A stretch of DNA of 64,000 bases. It comes from Photobacterium phosphoreum. GTDB taxonomy: Bacteria; Pseudomonadota; Gammaproteobacteria; Enterobacterales; Vibrionaceae. The notes beneath the pieces were generated by a model. That model did no database searches, was not told the DNA's origin, and was given only the letters and a program-made list of their open reading frames with translations. Within the stretch, counting starts at the first letter, position 1. The number at the start of each line of letters is the position of its first letter. The position numbers and the translations under genes were made by a program. Below, one piece after another: positions 9,428 through 18,689 of the stretch. The stretch lies in NCBI RefSeq assembly GCF_002954725.1, contig NZ_MSCQ01000002.1:382835-446834 (forward strand). The letters are read 5' to 3'.

Positions 9428-9458
9428 AAGCAATGCTCATCAATATACAGAGCATTGC
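9428..9458. terminator. Hairpin between convergent genes
   Basis: Perfect 10-bp stem AGCAATGCTC / GAGCATTGCT with an 11-base loop. No long T tract, so termination strength is uncertain. Confidence 0.55.
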
Positions 9459-9469
9459 TCTCATCGAGA

Positions 9470-10021
9470 TTAATTAAACGGTACATGCACCTGTAATGAT
9501 ATACCGTCATCAATACTACTCTTAGTATGCCAGCGATAATCTAATCGAATATGAGTACTATTACTATTTGGATCACCAAAGCCTACACTCATTTGAATAC
9601 CATGATTTAATACCCATTGCTCGGCATCAACCATATCTTCAATTTCTTCATGATCATATTTTCTAGGTAACCAAAACCCTAATCCATAATACATTGAATC
9701 ATTATATTCAGTGAAAATAGGATGATCAGCAAAATCATCACTCCATTTATTCCAAAACTCATTGGTGTTATACCCATGATCCTGTTTCCAATCACGAAAT
9801 CGTTGCACTTGCTCACTCGACATATTTTTTTGATACAACAGGGGAACATGAATGTATTCACCAACAGGATCACATAGCGACCGATCATAGTGAAAAAAAT
9901 TATTCTCTGTCGGCGATATTTTAGCGGGAATAAACGCACAAGAAAAAGCAGACGCCGATGACGAATAGAAAAAGCTACCAAGTAAGACAAGCAGACATAC
10001 TTTAACTTTATTTACACGCAA
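9470..10021 (-). CDS. Secreted protein of unknown function
   Basis: A 183-residue protein with a signal peptide (hydrophobic to about residue 23, cleavage after SSASA). The mature part is aromatic-rich with paired cysteines near the N terminus (Cys28 and Cys50) and probably beta-rich. The start is TTG, with GAGGG 8 bases upstream. It lies 17 bases after the adenylyltransferase-like gene and is probably co-transcribed with it. I do not recognise the family. Confidence 0.6.
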   Translation of the reverse strand: MRVNKVKVCLLVLLGSFFYSSSASAFSCAFIPAKISPTENNFFHYDRSLCDPVGEYIHVPLLYQKNMSSEQVQRFRDWKQDHGYNTNEFWNKWSDDFADHPIFTEYNDSMYYGLGFWLPRKYDHEEIEDMVDAEQWVLNHGIQMSVGFGDPNSNSTHIRLDYRWHTKSSIDDGISLQVHVPFN

Positions 10022-10038
10022 ATATACTGCCCTCTTCG

Positions 10039-10566
10039 TTAATGGCTAAATTGAAATCTGGTGTCATTAAGCAGCATGGCATTCACTGTTGGCGTTGTAT
10101 AGTGACTGATATCCTTATTGTTTAGCAACGCCTCTCGTATCAACGTGCTTCGTACTGGTACGGTTTCAGGGCATGCCATTACCTGCCATTGTTTAAGAAT
10201 CTCACCAGCTTTGTAAAAACGATCAAAGCTCAAAAAATTATCAGGCCCTATCACAAAGGTAATATCACTATCAGGGTGCTCTAATTGTAAGGCGTTAAGT
10301 ACAGCAAACGTTGTAACAGCATTATCACCAATGACTATTTGTTGCTCTAGTGTTGATAATTCTAGATTAGATTGTCCAATATCACTGATAAATGCACGTA
10401 CAAGATCGCATCGAGCACTATAATCAAGCATGACTTTGCCCCACGCATGCTGATAGCTCGGGAGTAATAACACCTTATCAAACTGACCTAATCGTTCTAA
10501 TACTGAACGGTGACCTAAACTAGGGGGATTAAATGCGCTACCAAAAACTGCCAGTGTGTGTTTCAT
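10039..10566 (-). CDS. Nicotinate/nicotinamide mononucleotide adenylyltransferase-like protein
   Basis: Nucleotidyltransferase of the NadD/NadM superfamily, expected to join ATP to NaMN or NMN in NAD synthesis. The 175-residue protein shows GSAFNPPSLGH near the N terminus and VRSTLIREAL near the C terminus. In the first motif the usual (H/T)xGH signature reads SLGH, so the first catalytic His/Thr is Ser. It is divergent from nadE, which supports a role in NAD metabolism. Whether it is the housekeeping NadD or a second enzyme cannot be decided here. The SD is weak. Confidence 0.75.
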   Translation of the reverse strand: MKHTLAVFGSAFNPPSLGHRSVLERLGQFDKVLLLPSYQHAWGKVMLDYSARCDLVRAFISDIGQSNLELSTLEQQIVIGDNAVTTFAVLNALQLEHPDSDITFVIGPDNFLSFDRFYKAGEILKQWQVMACPETVPVRSTLIREALLNNKDISHYTTPTVNAMLLNDTRFQFSH

Positions 10567-10813
10567 ATTTCAATCAGCTAACCTCTTATTGCAAAACCTG
10601 CTAAATACAATCGAAAGCAAAAAAAACTGCCTATCATATTGTTCTAACACTAATACAATATTATTTAAAATAATTTACGCTTGAGCATTAATCCTTACTT
10701 AGTTAGAGTTATCGCATGATTTTGATAAAGGTGTAATGGGTGAGTTCTCATTTTTCCATTATATCGTTTTAAGTGATTAATATTTGGGCAAAAGCCTTAA
10801 GGATTCATGACCC

Positions 10814-11650
10814 ATGGAACAACTTATCCGTGAAGAAATGCGCGTACTGCCAGCTATCGATGTTGAGTATGAAATTCAGCGTCGTATTGCTTTCATCCAG
10901 AAAAAACTCAAGCAATCTGGTTGTAAATCCCTAGTACTCGGTATTAGCGGAGGTGTTGATTCAACAACTTGTGGCCGTTTAGCACAACTTGCTGTCAATG
11001 ACTTAAATACTACAACGACTAGTAACGATTATCAGTTTATTGCCGTTCGTCTACCGTATGGTGAGCAGCAAGATGAAGATGAAGCACAACATGCTTTACA
11101 GTTTATTCAACCTAGCCAATCTGTCAGCGTTAATATCAAATCTGGCGTTGATGGACTGCATGCAAGTACGTTATTAGGATTAGAAGGTACGTCGTTAATT
11201 CCGGCGGATGCGGCTAAAGTAGATTTTGTAAAAGGCAATGTTAAAGCTCGCGCTCGTATGATTGCACAATATGAAATTGCGGGCTTAGTCGGTGGGCTTG
11301 TTATTGGTACAGATCACTCAGCAGAGAACATTACTGGCTTTTACACCAAATTTGGTGATGGTGCTTGTGACTTAGCCCCTCTTTTTGGTTTAAACAAACG
11401 TCAGATTCGTAGTATTGCGGCAAAATTAGACGCACCAGAACACCTTGTTGCTAAAGTCCCTACTGCCGATTTAGAAGAGTTAGCACCACAGAAAGCAGAT
11501 GAAGAGGCATTATTAGTCACTTATGACCAAATTGATGACTTCCTTGAAGGTAAGCCTGTTGATGACTTTGTTCGTGATCGTCTCATTAGTATCTACCGCG
11601 CGACTCAACACAAGCGTAAGCCAATACCAACAATTTACGACATCGACTAA
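10814..11650 (+). CDS. nadE: NH3-dependent NAD synthetase NadE
   Basis: Converts deamido-NAD to NAD with ATP and ammonia, in the cytoplasm. The 278 residues match the short ammonia-dependent form; no glutaminase domain is present. The PP-loop [16 protein letters not shown] is at about residue 45, and [21 protein letters not shown] and the C-terminal lysine-rich tail are typical. AGGA lies upstream of the ATG. Confidence 0.96.
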   Translation: MEQLIREEMRVLPAIDVEYEIQRRIAFIQKKLKQSGCKSLVLGISGGVDSTTCGRLAQLAVNDLNTTTTSNDYQFIAVRLPYGEQQDEDEAQHALQFIQPSQSVSVNIKSGVDGLHASTLLGLEGTSLIPADAAKVDFVKGNVKARARMIAQYEIAGLVGGLVIGTDHSAENITGFYTKFGDGACDLAPLFGLNKRQIRSIAAKLDAPEHLVAKVPTADLEELAPQKADEEALLVTYDQIDDFLEGKPVDDFVRDRLISIYRATQHKRKPIPTIYDID

Positions 11651-11691
11651 CTTCGAGCATTGATGCGGTTTCTCGTTGACACAAAAACAAA

Positions 11692-11714
11692 AGGCCTAAC
11701 ATAACGTTAGGCCT
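11692..11714. terminator. Terminator between nadE and HD-domain gene
   Basis: AGGCCTAAC-ATAAC-GTTAGGCCT hairpin, A run on the left giving a T tract on the minus strand. It serves the convergent HD gene and probably nadE. Confidence 0.75.
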
Positions 11715-11738
11715 CTATTATTATTACAAGACAATATA

Positions 11739-12269
11739 TTACTTACATAACATAGCTTCAGGTTGACCAATAATAAGTGCATTGAGTTCAATCCATAAAT
11801 CATCACAAAGACCAGGACGGTATACTGCTTCTTTAAATGCAGAATGCTCGTGTTGATACATTTTATAATGTCGCGGTGAGCTTGTGCTACTTGAACGTAC
11901 ATTAGATAAACGATCACAAACCTTTACGATCAATGCTAAACGTGCAGCATCTTCTTCAACATTTAATGCAGCTAATCGTTGATTAATTTCTAATTTACGC
12001 TTGGCACGATCTTCTAACTTAACATCTGTCACATAGTTAACAGCATCGGCAATAGTAAAACCAAAACAATCAGCTAACTCATTAAAGCTAGTATCTGTAT
12101 CTTCAATAACATCGTGCAATTGTGCAACGATCATTGCATCAACACCAAAAGGTTGAGCGAGTTTTGCAACCGTATTAAGATGAACTGCATATGGAAGTTC
12201 ACCATATTTCTGATCACCATGGCGATCTTTTGCAAATGCTTGTGCGGCTAAATAACGACTATCCATCAA
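11739..12269 (-). CDS. HD-domain phosphohydrolase (SpoT/Mesh1-like)
   Basis: A 176-residue single-domain HD protein. HGDQKYGELPYAVHL followed by LHDVIEDT carries the metal-binding His/His-Asp set of the (p)ppGpp hydrolase-type HD4 family, and VKVCDRLSNVR supplies the distal Asp. It may be a small alarmone hydrolase or another nucleotide phosphohydrolase. It has no synthetase, TGS or ACT domain. Confidence 0.75.
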   Translation of the reverse strand: MMDSRYLAAQAFAKDRHGDQKYGELPYAVHLNTVAKLAQPFGVDAMIVAQLHDVIEDTDTSFNELADCFGFTIADAVNYVTDVKLEDRAKRKLEINQRLAALNVEEDAARLALIVKVCDRLSNVRSSSTSSPRHYKMYQHEHSAFKEAVYRPGLCDDLWIELNALIIGQPEAMLCK

Positions 12270-12372
12270 TGCTTCCCCAATACTTCTTTATAGAATCACT
12301 TATAATATTGCTTTATTGTAGGAGTAAAACACGCCTTGTTGCTAGTCGTTTATTTGGAATGAAATAATTCAA

Positions 12373-12404
12373 AAATAAAAAGAGCCACTCGACTCTTTTT
12401 ATTT
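12373..12404 (-). terminator. Terminator after yoaH-like gene
   Basis: AAATAAAAAGAG / CTCTTTTTATTT stem with an 8-base loop and T runs on both strands, 29 bases beyond the stop codon. Confidence 0.75.
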
Positions 12405-12433
12405 ATTAGATAGTTACGAATGATAACTCAAGG

Positions 12434-12628
12434 TTATTCATCGTCTTCTTCTTCATTTTCTGGAAATTCACCCGCTGCTTGACGACGCTTCATATCCGCT
12501 TCACGAATTTCATGAGCAACAATCATGATAGCTTCACCGCTACTGATACCGTTAGCCATAAGATCATGAATACGCTCTGCAGCTTCTTGTTGCTCTGAGT
12601 GCGTTAATGTCGGCGTGTGATTATACAT
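12434..12628 (-). CDS. yoaH: UPF0181 family protein (YoaH-like)
   Basis: A 64-residue protein of the UPF0181 family, with the conserved [20 protein letters not shown] and a glutamate/aspartate-rich tail. The function is unknown. I start it at the ATG at 12628; the longer open frame begins at a TTG and would exceed the family's usual length of about 60 residues. Confidence 0.85.
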   Translation of the reverse strand: MYNHTPTLTHSEQQEAAERIHDLMANGISSGEAIMIVAHEIREADMKRRQAAGEFPENEEEDDE

Positions 12629-12712
12629 ATCAATCTTCTTAACTTCGTAAACGGGTGTGTATTCTAGGAGCAAAGTGAAACAATGTCACTGTTTATCCAC
12701 GCTGAACACAGA

Positions 12713-13909
12713 TTAACCTGGATGGCCATCAACGCGGGCTTGAGTGAGTACAGGAAAATAAACCACGCTAAATATAGTAAATGCCATCACCCATAGGATC
12801 GCTGAAATAATATAGGCGTCGTACACCTCAACGGGCATTAATACGACTAATAATGTTCGTGCTAACAGTGAACAAAATAAGCTGATAAACGCAATCATCA
12901 TCCAGCGCCTTACCTGTAATTTTCGGCCTGTATGTCCTAATGAAACCCGAGCCATCATCGCAAGTATCATTGCACCAATACCGCCGATAGCAATGAAATG
13001 AATACCAATAGTTTGACTGATCGTATTAGTAAGATAACTACCACCAATCCATGCTAAGCCGATAATCATTGATAAATAAGCCCCGTGTAGTGACCATAAT
13101 AAAGGTATTTCCATTATTTTATGATTATACCAACGACAAAAACGCACCAAATTAGTCACAGCTGCAATAATATAGGTACTGGCTAATATATTTGATGAAA
13201 CAGCAACGGGAGAAACAGTCAGTATCAACAAGATCCAGATAGGGATTAATGCTGCATAATCAATGATTGAAATACGTGTAATCGGTGCCGTCTTTGTTCC
13301 TCGAGAGGTAAAAAATGGGATCACTCGCCCACCGACAACTAATACCACTGCGGCAATAATGGTTAACGTTGCTAAGGCTATTGTTTGTAAATCAAAAGGG
13401 ATCACCTTCAATACCATCAAATGATATTTTACGTTTAGTACAGTAAAAACAAAGAGAACGGGAATGAAAAAAATATTACGCCATTGCTTAACTTGAATAA
13501 TAGGTATAGCTAAAAAAATCATTGCACCGACAATCCAAGCACAATCAACTACCATCCATAAATAACTGGGGGTCGCAAATATTAACCCTAACCGCGCAAG
13601 TAACCACAGACCAAATAAAAAAGCTAGCTTTGTCCCTTTTACACCCGTTTGACCTGTCCATGTCTGTACTGCCGTTAATGAAAATCCAACAATAACCGCG
13701 CCAGCAAAACCAAATAACATTTCATGGCTATGCCACCACAGCGGATTACCGTACATAAATTGACTAATGTTGCTGTTACCGGCCCAAAACAAACCCCATA
13801 AAGCGATTGAAACAACCGCATACATTGCCGCCCCAATAAAAAATGGACGAAATGCAAGCCTAAATAACGGTGGGATTTTTTCTTCTTGTTTTCGATCAAT
13901 AATTTGCAT
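12713..13909 (-). CDS. nnrS: NnrS family haem-copper membrane protein
   Basis: NnrS is a multi-span inner-membrane haem- and copper-containing protein linked to nitric oxide stress. The 398-residue protein has about 12 hydrophobic segments and the family motifs RPFF near the N terminus and WWHSHEMLFGF. AAGGGG lies 7 bases before the ATG at 13909 (the ATG at 13912 is the alternative). The longer start at 13930 lies inside an NsrR-type operator and is rejected. It is probably repressed by NsrR and induced by NO. Confidence 0.92.
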   Translation of the reverse strand: MQIIDRKQEEKIPPLFRLAFRPFFIGAAMYAVVSIALWGLFWAGNSNISQFMYGNPLWWHSHEMLFGFAGAVIVGFSLTAVQTWTGQTGVKGTKLAFLFGLWLLARLGLIFATPSYLWMVVDCAWIVGAMIFLAIPIIQVKQWRNIFFIPVLFVFTVLNVKYHLMVLKVIPFDLQTIALATLTIIAAVVLVVGGRVIPFFTSRGTKTAPITRISIIDYAALIPIWILLILTVSPVAVSSNILASTYIIAAVTNLVRFCRWYNHKIMEIPLLWSLHGAYLSMIIGLAWIGGSYLTNTISQTIGIHFIAIGGIGAMILAMMARVSLGHTGRKLQVRRWMMIAFISLFCSLLARTLLVVLMPVEVYDAYIISAILWVMAFTIFSVVYFPVLTQARVDGHPG

Positions 13910-13925
13910 CATACAGCCCCTTATA

Positions 13926-13948
13926 AACATGCATTAATTATACATGTT
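13926..13948 (-). promoter_or_regulatory. NsrR-type operator upstream of nnrS
   Basis: A 23-base dyad read on the minus strand as AACATGTAT-AATTA-ATGCATGTT. It matches the E. coli NsrR consensus (AAnATGCAT-TTAAA-ATGCATnTT) in length and in nearly all arm positions. It lies 16 bases upstream of the chosen nnrS start. Confidence 0.75.
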
Positions 13949-14008
13949 TACGGTGCTATTTCTATCCTTTTCCTATTTACTCTTTATGTATCTAAATTTT
14001 AGGCAAAA

Positions 14009-14058
14009 AAATGGCTACTACAGTAATTTCTTTTTAATTGAAACTGTAATAGCCATTT
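14009..14058 (-). terminator. Terminator after vxrC
   Basis: A 16-bp stem with one G:U pair (AAATGGCTAyTACAGT type) and an 18-base loop, followed on the minus strand by seven T residues. Confidence 0.85.
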
Positions 14059-14059
14059 A

Positions 14060-14980
14060 CTATTTACTATTGTTGTTGTTGTCATCATCATCATCGTTGA
14101 CATAGTCAACAGGACGAGTGATACGTTGAATATCTAAGATCGAAATTTCACCTTGCCAGCGTGTTTTTACTACACCAACACTAAGCCAATAGCGCCCTTC
14201 TGGAAGACTTAATTTAGGTAATGATGTGGGCCAATCTGAGTCAGATTCTTGGCTCCATATTGGATGCCATGTTGTATCATTAAGATCGTACAACTTAATA
14301 CTTAATGTTGGAGACGGGCAACTTCCACTATTTTTATCAATATTATCTATTCGCCACGTTTTACTGTCTTTCCAACTAATTTGTTGTTTATCTTCTGGCG
14401 CAGTTAAAACAATCCATCCAACCCAAGGTGGCTTATTCTCAGCCGTAATTGATAACTTGTATAAGCCTGCCGATACAGGTTCATTCAACCGCTGTGTCTC
14501 AACAGAAAAATAACCACCATCATCGATAAAAGGTGCGCCGTTCAACAATGGTTTATTCGGCCATTTCGTCAAGCTAATATTAGTAATATCACTACGTGTA
14601 AGGCCAACAACAGAAATTTTTAATAACTGTTGATTAAGATTCTGCTCAACTTGACGTTCAATGGATAATTTCGATAACCAAGTAGGTAAGACTTTCCGCT
14701 CAAGGCTATGACCGCAATCTTCACTGATGGCTAAATTAAGTAATTGATCGAGATTATTCGCTTTAACACTATCGGGGGATTGTTGCCATGCTTGAATGAT
14801 GGTCTGAAAAACAGCCGCGGTATCATCTTCAAGTAGTTCTTTATGCGCCATCGTATAAAGATCTTTTGAGATAAACCAATCAGACGATGCAAACGCGCTC
14901 GATGAAAATAACATCGAGTGCATTAGCAACAATCCCATAAGCCAGCGTGTTGGTTTTTTTACTCTCATGGAATGCAACAT
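14060..14980 (-). CDS. vxrC: DUF2861 family exported protein (VxrC)
   Basis: A 306-residue protein with signal sequence (hydrophobic residues 14-31, ASA-like cleavage) and the DUF2861 family pattern. It is the third gene of the VxrAB (WigKR) operon, as in Vibrio cholerae. Its role there is not well defined; presumably it acts in the periplasm in cell-wall stress signalling. The C-terminal end is a run of Asp then Asn encoded by trinucleotide repeats. It follows vxrB by 7 bases. Confidence 0.82.
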   Translation of the reverse strand: MLHSMRVKKPTRWLMGLLLMHSMLFSSSAFASSDWFISKDLYTMAHKELLEDDTAAVFQTIIQAWQQSPDSVKANNLDQLLNLAISEDCGHSLERKVLPTWLSKLSIERQVEQNLNQQLLKISVVGLTRSDITNISLTKWPNKPLLNGAPFIDDGGYFSVETQRLNEPVSAGLYKLSITAENKPPWVGWIVLTAPEDKQQISWKDSKTWRIDNIDKNSGSCPSPTLSIKLYDLNDTTWHPIWSQESDSDWPTSLPKLSLPEGRYWLSVGVVKTRWQGEISILDIQRITRPVDYVNDDDDDNNNNSK

Positions 14981-14987
14981 CTAGACC

Positions 14988-15647
14988 TTATGGCTTCATT
15001 CGGTATCCAACGCCACGCAATGTTTCAATCTCAATATCTGGCAATTTTTGACGCAATTGCAAAATATGAGTATCAACAGTACGAGTTGTTGGGTAATGAT
15101 TATAACCCCACACTTGATCTAATAATTCATCACGGGTAAATACACGACCGGCATTTTTAGCTAAAAATACTAATAACTCAAATTCAGTACGTGTCAAAGT
15201 GACACTTTCACTACCATGAAAAACTTCACGACTCTCTTGGTTAATACGGATATTACCTACAGATATAATATTAATGGCGGCCATATCACCATCATCACCA
15301 CGTAGGTGTACTCGAACACGCGCTAACAGCTCTTCTTCAGCAAAGGGCTTGGTTAAGTAGTCTTTTGCGCCTGAATCTAACCCAATCACTTTATCGTTAA
15401 TTGAAACCATGGCTGTTAATAAAATAACAGGAACATGTTTCTTTTTTAACCAACTAGACAAATAATCAAGTGAATCACCTTCTGGTAATTGACGATCAAG
15501 TAAAACAAGATCTGCATCTTTCCATAATGCATCGACTTTAGTGGCACAATCAGCATATAAGCAATTGTATCCAGCTTGCCTTAGGCAATTGAGTAAACCA
15601 TCAGCAAGGTTACGGTCATCTTCAACCAGTAGCAGAGTTTGATTCAC
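14988..15647 (-). CDS. vxrB: OmpR-family response regulator VxrB/WigR
   Basis: A 219-residue response regulator. The receiver domain has Asp51 (VLLDRQLPEGD), switch residues LLTAM and Lys in DYLTKPFAEEE. The C-terminal OmpR-type winged helix has LTRTEFELLVFLAKN and TRTVDTHILQLRQKL. In V. cholerae VxrB controls cell-wall synthesis, type VI secretion and biofilm genes; the same role is inferred from synteny. Its start overlaps the kinase gene by 26 bases, so translation is coupled. Confidence 0.9.
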   Translation of the reverse strand: MNQTLLLVEDDRNLADGLLNCLRQAGYNCLYADCATKVDALWKDADLVLLDRQLPEGDSLDYLSSWLKKKHVPVILLTAMVSINDKVIGLDSGAKDYLTKPFAEEELLARVRVHLRGDDGDMAAINIISVGNIRINQESREVFHGSESVTLTRTEFELLVFLAKNAGRVFTRDELLDQVWGYNHYPTTRTVDTHILQLRQKLPDIEIETLRGVGYRMKP

Positions 15648-17061
15648 ACGGAATCTCCAAAATAAACGTTGTCGGTGGACCTATGAGTTTCATTCGGCCT
15701 CCCATTCTATTAATCATCGATTCAACAATTGTTAAACCAAGACCTAGACCTTGGGAACTAACAAAAGGTTTTCTTAAACGAGACCAATCTTTTGCACTGA
15801 GTTGTCCATCATCTTGCACAACTAGCTTCAAAATCCCATTTTTATACGATGACGATAAACTAACTGGTGTTACACCATATTTATGAGCATTAGATAGTAA
15901 GTTATCAAGACAAGTCCCTAACCAATAAATATTAACAAGAATATTTCTATCTTCTCCTAGATTTAGCGTAACATCATATTTTTCAGTAATATAACCTAAC
16001 CATTCGTTCAATGATTCAATATTTTGAACACTTAACTGTTGTTGGTTAGCTTGAAGGTAATCTTTACTAGCTTCAGCTAATTGACGTAGTCGACGCGAGT
16101 CTTCTGTCAAACGGCGGAATTCATCGTACAAGCCTTCTGGCAACTCATCAAAATGACGTCGAAAACCTTCAACGGTCATGGCTAGACTCGCGATGGGAGT
16201 ACGTAATTCATGCGTTAATATCTGTAATACTAACATACGCTCTTCCATCGTACGACGACGGATTCTGAATCGATAAATACACCAACTCAATAATAATCCA
16301 GCATTCATCACAAGTAATCCAATCAATAAATAATAGGTTACATGTGACTTATTATCTTCACGCCAACAAATATTGCCGTTTTTTGCTAGACAAAAATCAT
16401 TTTTATCTAGGCGCTTAAAGTGTAATTGATAACGATTAAGCATTTTTGACCATGTCAGTTGGTCAAAAACACGGTATTCATTGTCATTACGAACCCAAAG
16501 CTCACCGTTTGATATAAAGAATTGCGCGCCAGAAATAAAAGCATGAATTTCATCATTATTCATTCGCTGCAATCGCCCTAAAATCGTTGTGGCGGCCGCA
16601 ATTGGACGTTCTTTTATATGCAAATATTTACTGTACTTTATCGCCATATCAGGATGTTTCTGGATATAGCGATAAGCATAACTACCACCGCCGGGATGAA
16701 TATATCCTGAACGTACAAACCAGCTCGACGGTAATTGTGTTTTAAAACAAATAGCGCGAGTAAAAACAACCGGTTGAGTTACTAATGGTGATAATGGCCA
16801 TGGTCCTTTACAAGTCAATGAATTACGATACAACTGACGCAATGCATTCAATGGATACTCATTTGTTTGCGGTAACAATGTTTCAGGCACTAACAAGGGC
16901 CCTGGATATAAGCTCTGAAGTTTACGAAAATCGTATGTTGCTAAAGGCTTACGTTTCAATATCTCAGAACGAACCGCATTTAACCGTTCTGGAAATGTTA
17001 GGGTTTCTGCAAATGATACTGCAGAAAAGAATAAAGAAAAGACTAATACATACGTTTTCAT
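15622..17061 (-). CDS. vxrA: Sensor histidine kinase VxrA/WigK (DUF3404)
   Basis: A 479-residue inner-membrane sensor kinase: signal sequence, DUF3404 periplasmic sensor domain (about 20-240, four or more cysteines), one transmembrane segment (about 242-264), HisKA with His284 in ILTHELRTPIA, then an ATPase domain with NAHKYG (N box) and GLGLGLTIVES (G2). DUF3404 is the hallmark of VxrA. It is the first gene of the operon and responds to cell-wall damage in Vibrio. Confidence 0.9.
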   Translation of the reverse strand: MKTYVLVFSLFFSAVSFAETLTFPERLNAVRSEILKRKPLATYDFRKLQSLYPGPLLVPETLLPQTNEYPLNALRQLYRNSLTCKGPWPLSPLVTQPVVFTRAICFKTQLPSSWFVRSGYIHPGGGSYAYRYIQKHPDMAIKYSKYLHIKERPIAAATTILGRLQRMNNDEIHAFISGAQFFISNGELWVRNDNEYRVFDQLTWSKMLNRYQLHFKRLDKNDFCLAKNGNICWREDNKSHVTYYLLIGLLVMNAGLLLSWCIYRFRIRRRTMEERMLVLQILTHELRTPIASLAMTVEGFRRHFDELPEGLYDEFRRLTEDSRRLRQLAEASKDYLQANQQQLSVQNIESLNEWLGYITEKYDVTLNLGEDRNILVNIYWLGTCLDNLLSNAHKYGVTPVSLSSSYKNGILKLVVQDDGQLSAKDWSRLRKPFVSSQGLGLGLTIVESMINRMGGRMKLIGPPTTFILEIPCESNSATG

Positions 17062-17322
17062 GCTTTTACTTTAACATTATAGAACAGTGTTTTGTCATAA
17101 AAATGTCAGACAATAACCGTCTGAATATAGAGAATTTAACGACCAACTTTTATTTAAAAACATATCACTTTGTTCAGTGATAAAAAAGCCACTCAACCTT
17201 GACTGATACTGTTCATACTACGGATGTTTTTATAAATATTCAAGAATAGATAAGCATCACGAAGGGATATCCGCTCACACTATATACCCCTTTCTTAATA
17301 TAGAATAACAGCGTTATCAGCA

Positions 17323-18261
17323 TCAATTTGATTCATTTAATATCTGATTAGGATGAGGAGAAACAACAGGATTCATTTTAGTTAAAGGCAATGTGGTTAA
17401 CAAATACTCTAAAAAGGCGGTAAACTTAGGCGTTAACCGCTGGCTGACTGGATAGACGATATGAATATCAATATCCGAAGCTTGGTATTGATCCAATACT
17501 CGAATAAGTTTTCCTGTATCTAATGCATGAGCGACCATCGGATAAGGTTGTAATGTGATACCCAGTCCTTGAATTGCCGCAAGCAATTGTGCCTGGCCAT
17601 TATCAATGATCAATCGTGAGTGTAGGTTCACCATGAAATCGCCATCACTACCATGAAAGCGCCACATTTTTTTACTTTCTGACTGATGACTATGAAGACA
17701 TTGATGATTATTGAGATCTGTAGGGTGATTAGGAATGCCGTGTTGCTGTAAATAAAGAGGAGAAGCACAAGGAATATTTTTATAGCTAATCAGTTTTCGA
17801 GCAATTAATCGACTGTTTTCAATCACACCAAGACGAATAACCGCATCAAACCCTTCATTAATCAGATCAACACTACGATTTGTCAGTACTAATTCAATAT
17901 CTATCTCATGATAATCATGCATAAACTTAGCAATAACTGGCGTAAGTATGTATCCCACAGTTATTGACGAGGCAAGCTTAATTAGGCCTCTTGGTGCATT
18001 TAAATAACGAGAAGCTTCATCTTCCGCTGCTTTAACTTCAGCTAATACCGTTTTACAGCGTTGATAATATTGTTGGCCTAATTGAGTTAGGCTTTGTTGT
18101 CTTGTTGATTTATTAAGTAATTTTGCTCCTAGCCGTTGTTCTAAATGGCGAACGTGTTTTCCAACCATTTGTGGACTCATTTGTTGTTCTTCTGCAACAG
18201 CTGAATATGATCCTAAGTCTACAGCCTGAACAAAAACTAACATGCTGGTAAATCTATCCAT
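17323..18261 (-). CDS. LysR-family regulator, divergent from aaeXAB
   Basis: A 312-residue LysR regulator: HTH at about residues 16-45 (SYSAVAEEQQMSPQMVGKHV) and an effector domain from about residue 90. The divergent position next to an aaeXAB-type efflux operon matches aaeR of E. coli, which responds to aromatic carboxylic acids, so that role is inferred. The regulator's own family is broad and the effector cannot be read from the sequence. Confidence 0.85.
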   Translation of the reverse strand: MDRFTSMLVFVQAVDLGSYSAVAEEQQMSPQMVGKHVRHLEQRLGAKLLNKSTRQQSLTQLGQQYYQRCKTVLAEVKAAEDEASRYLNAPRGLIKLASSITVGYILTPVIAKFMHDYHEIDIELVLTNRSVDLINEGFDAVIRLGVIENSRLIARKLISYKNIPCASPLYLQQHGIPNHPTDLNNHQCLHSHQSESKKMWRFHGSDGDFMVNLHSRLIIDNGQAQLLAAIQGLGITLQPYPMVAHALDTGKLIRVLDQYQASDIDIHIVYPVSQRLTPKFTAFLEYLLTTLPLTKMNPVVSPHPNQILNESN

Positions 18262-18451
18262 AACTATTCACTTTGTGATTGTCGTTCAAAAAATTAGAAA
18301 CTGTCAGTTTCGAGATTAAGTGTTATTTGATCGTTTATGTTCTTTATAGTAGCGAATAGAATGAGAAAATAATATCCTCACAAGGAATATTATTGTTCAT
18401 ATGAATAAACGATCTATTTTTTAATACACAATAATAATCACAGAGAAAGAT

Positions 18452-18670
18452 ATGGTTACTTTGTTTTCCCCTCATCAAATTGTTCTTGGAGGATTCAGCT
18501 TTCCGCCATTATTAATGTCGGGATTGTTAGCATTAGCATGCACATCCATCACTGTACGCATTTTGAATAAAATACGATGGCACCGCTTTTTTGTATCGCC
18601 ACCTTTAGTCGAGCTGTCGTTAACAATTATTTACACCGTGTTGATTGGCACGTTTGTTATTCCCTCTTAA
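18452..18670 (+). CDS. aaeX: DUF1656 membrane protein AaeX
   Basis: A 72-residue protein with two hydrophobic segments and the DUF1656 pattern. It is the small companion of AaeAB-type efflux pumps, with its exact role unknown. First gene of the operon; AGAAAG precedes the ATG by two bases. Confidence 0.85.
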   Translation: MVTLFSPHQIVLGGFSFPPLLMSGLLALACTSITVRILNKIRWHRFFVSPPLVELSLTIIYTVLIGTFVIPS

Positions 18671-18689
18671 TATTAAAGTTATTTGACTC

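Noticed and set aside
14226..14513. 95-codon plus-strand frame inside vxrC
   Set aside because: Antisense shadow of a well-supported gene; no ribosome site.
16785..17180. 131-codon plus-strand frame opposite the start of vxrA
   Set aside because: Overlaps the vxrA signal peptide and sensor region antisense; no motif.
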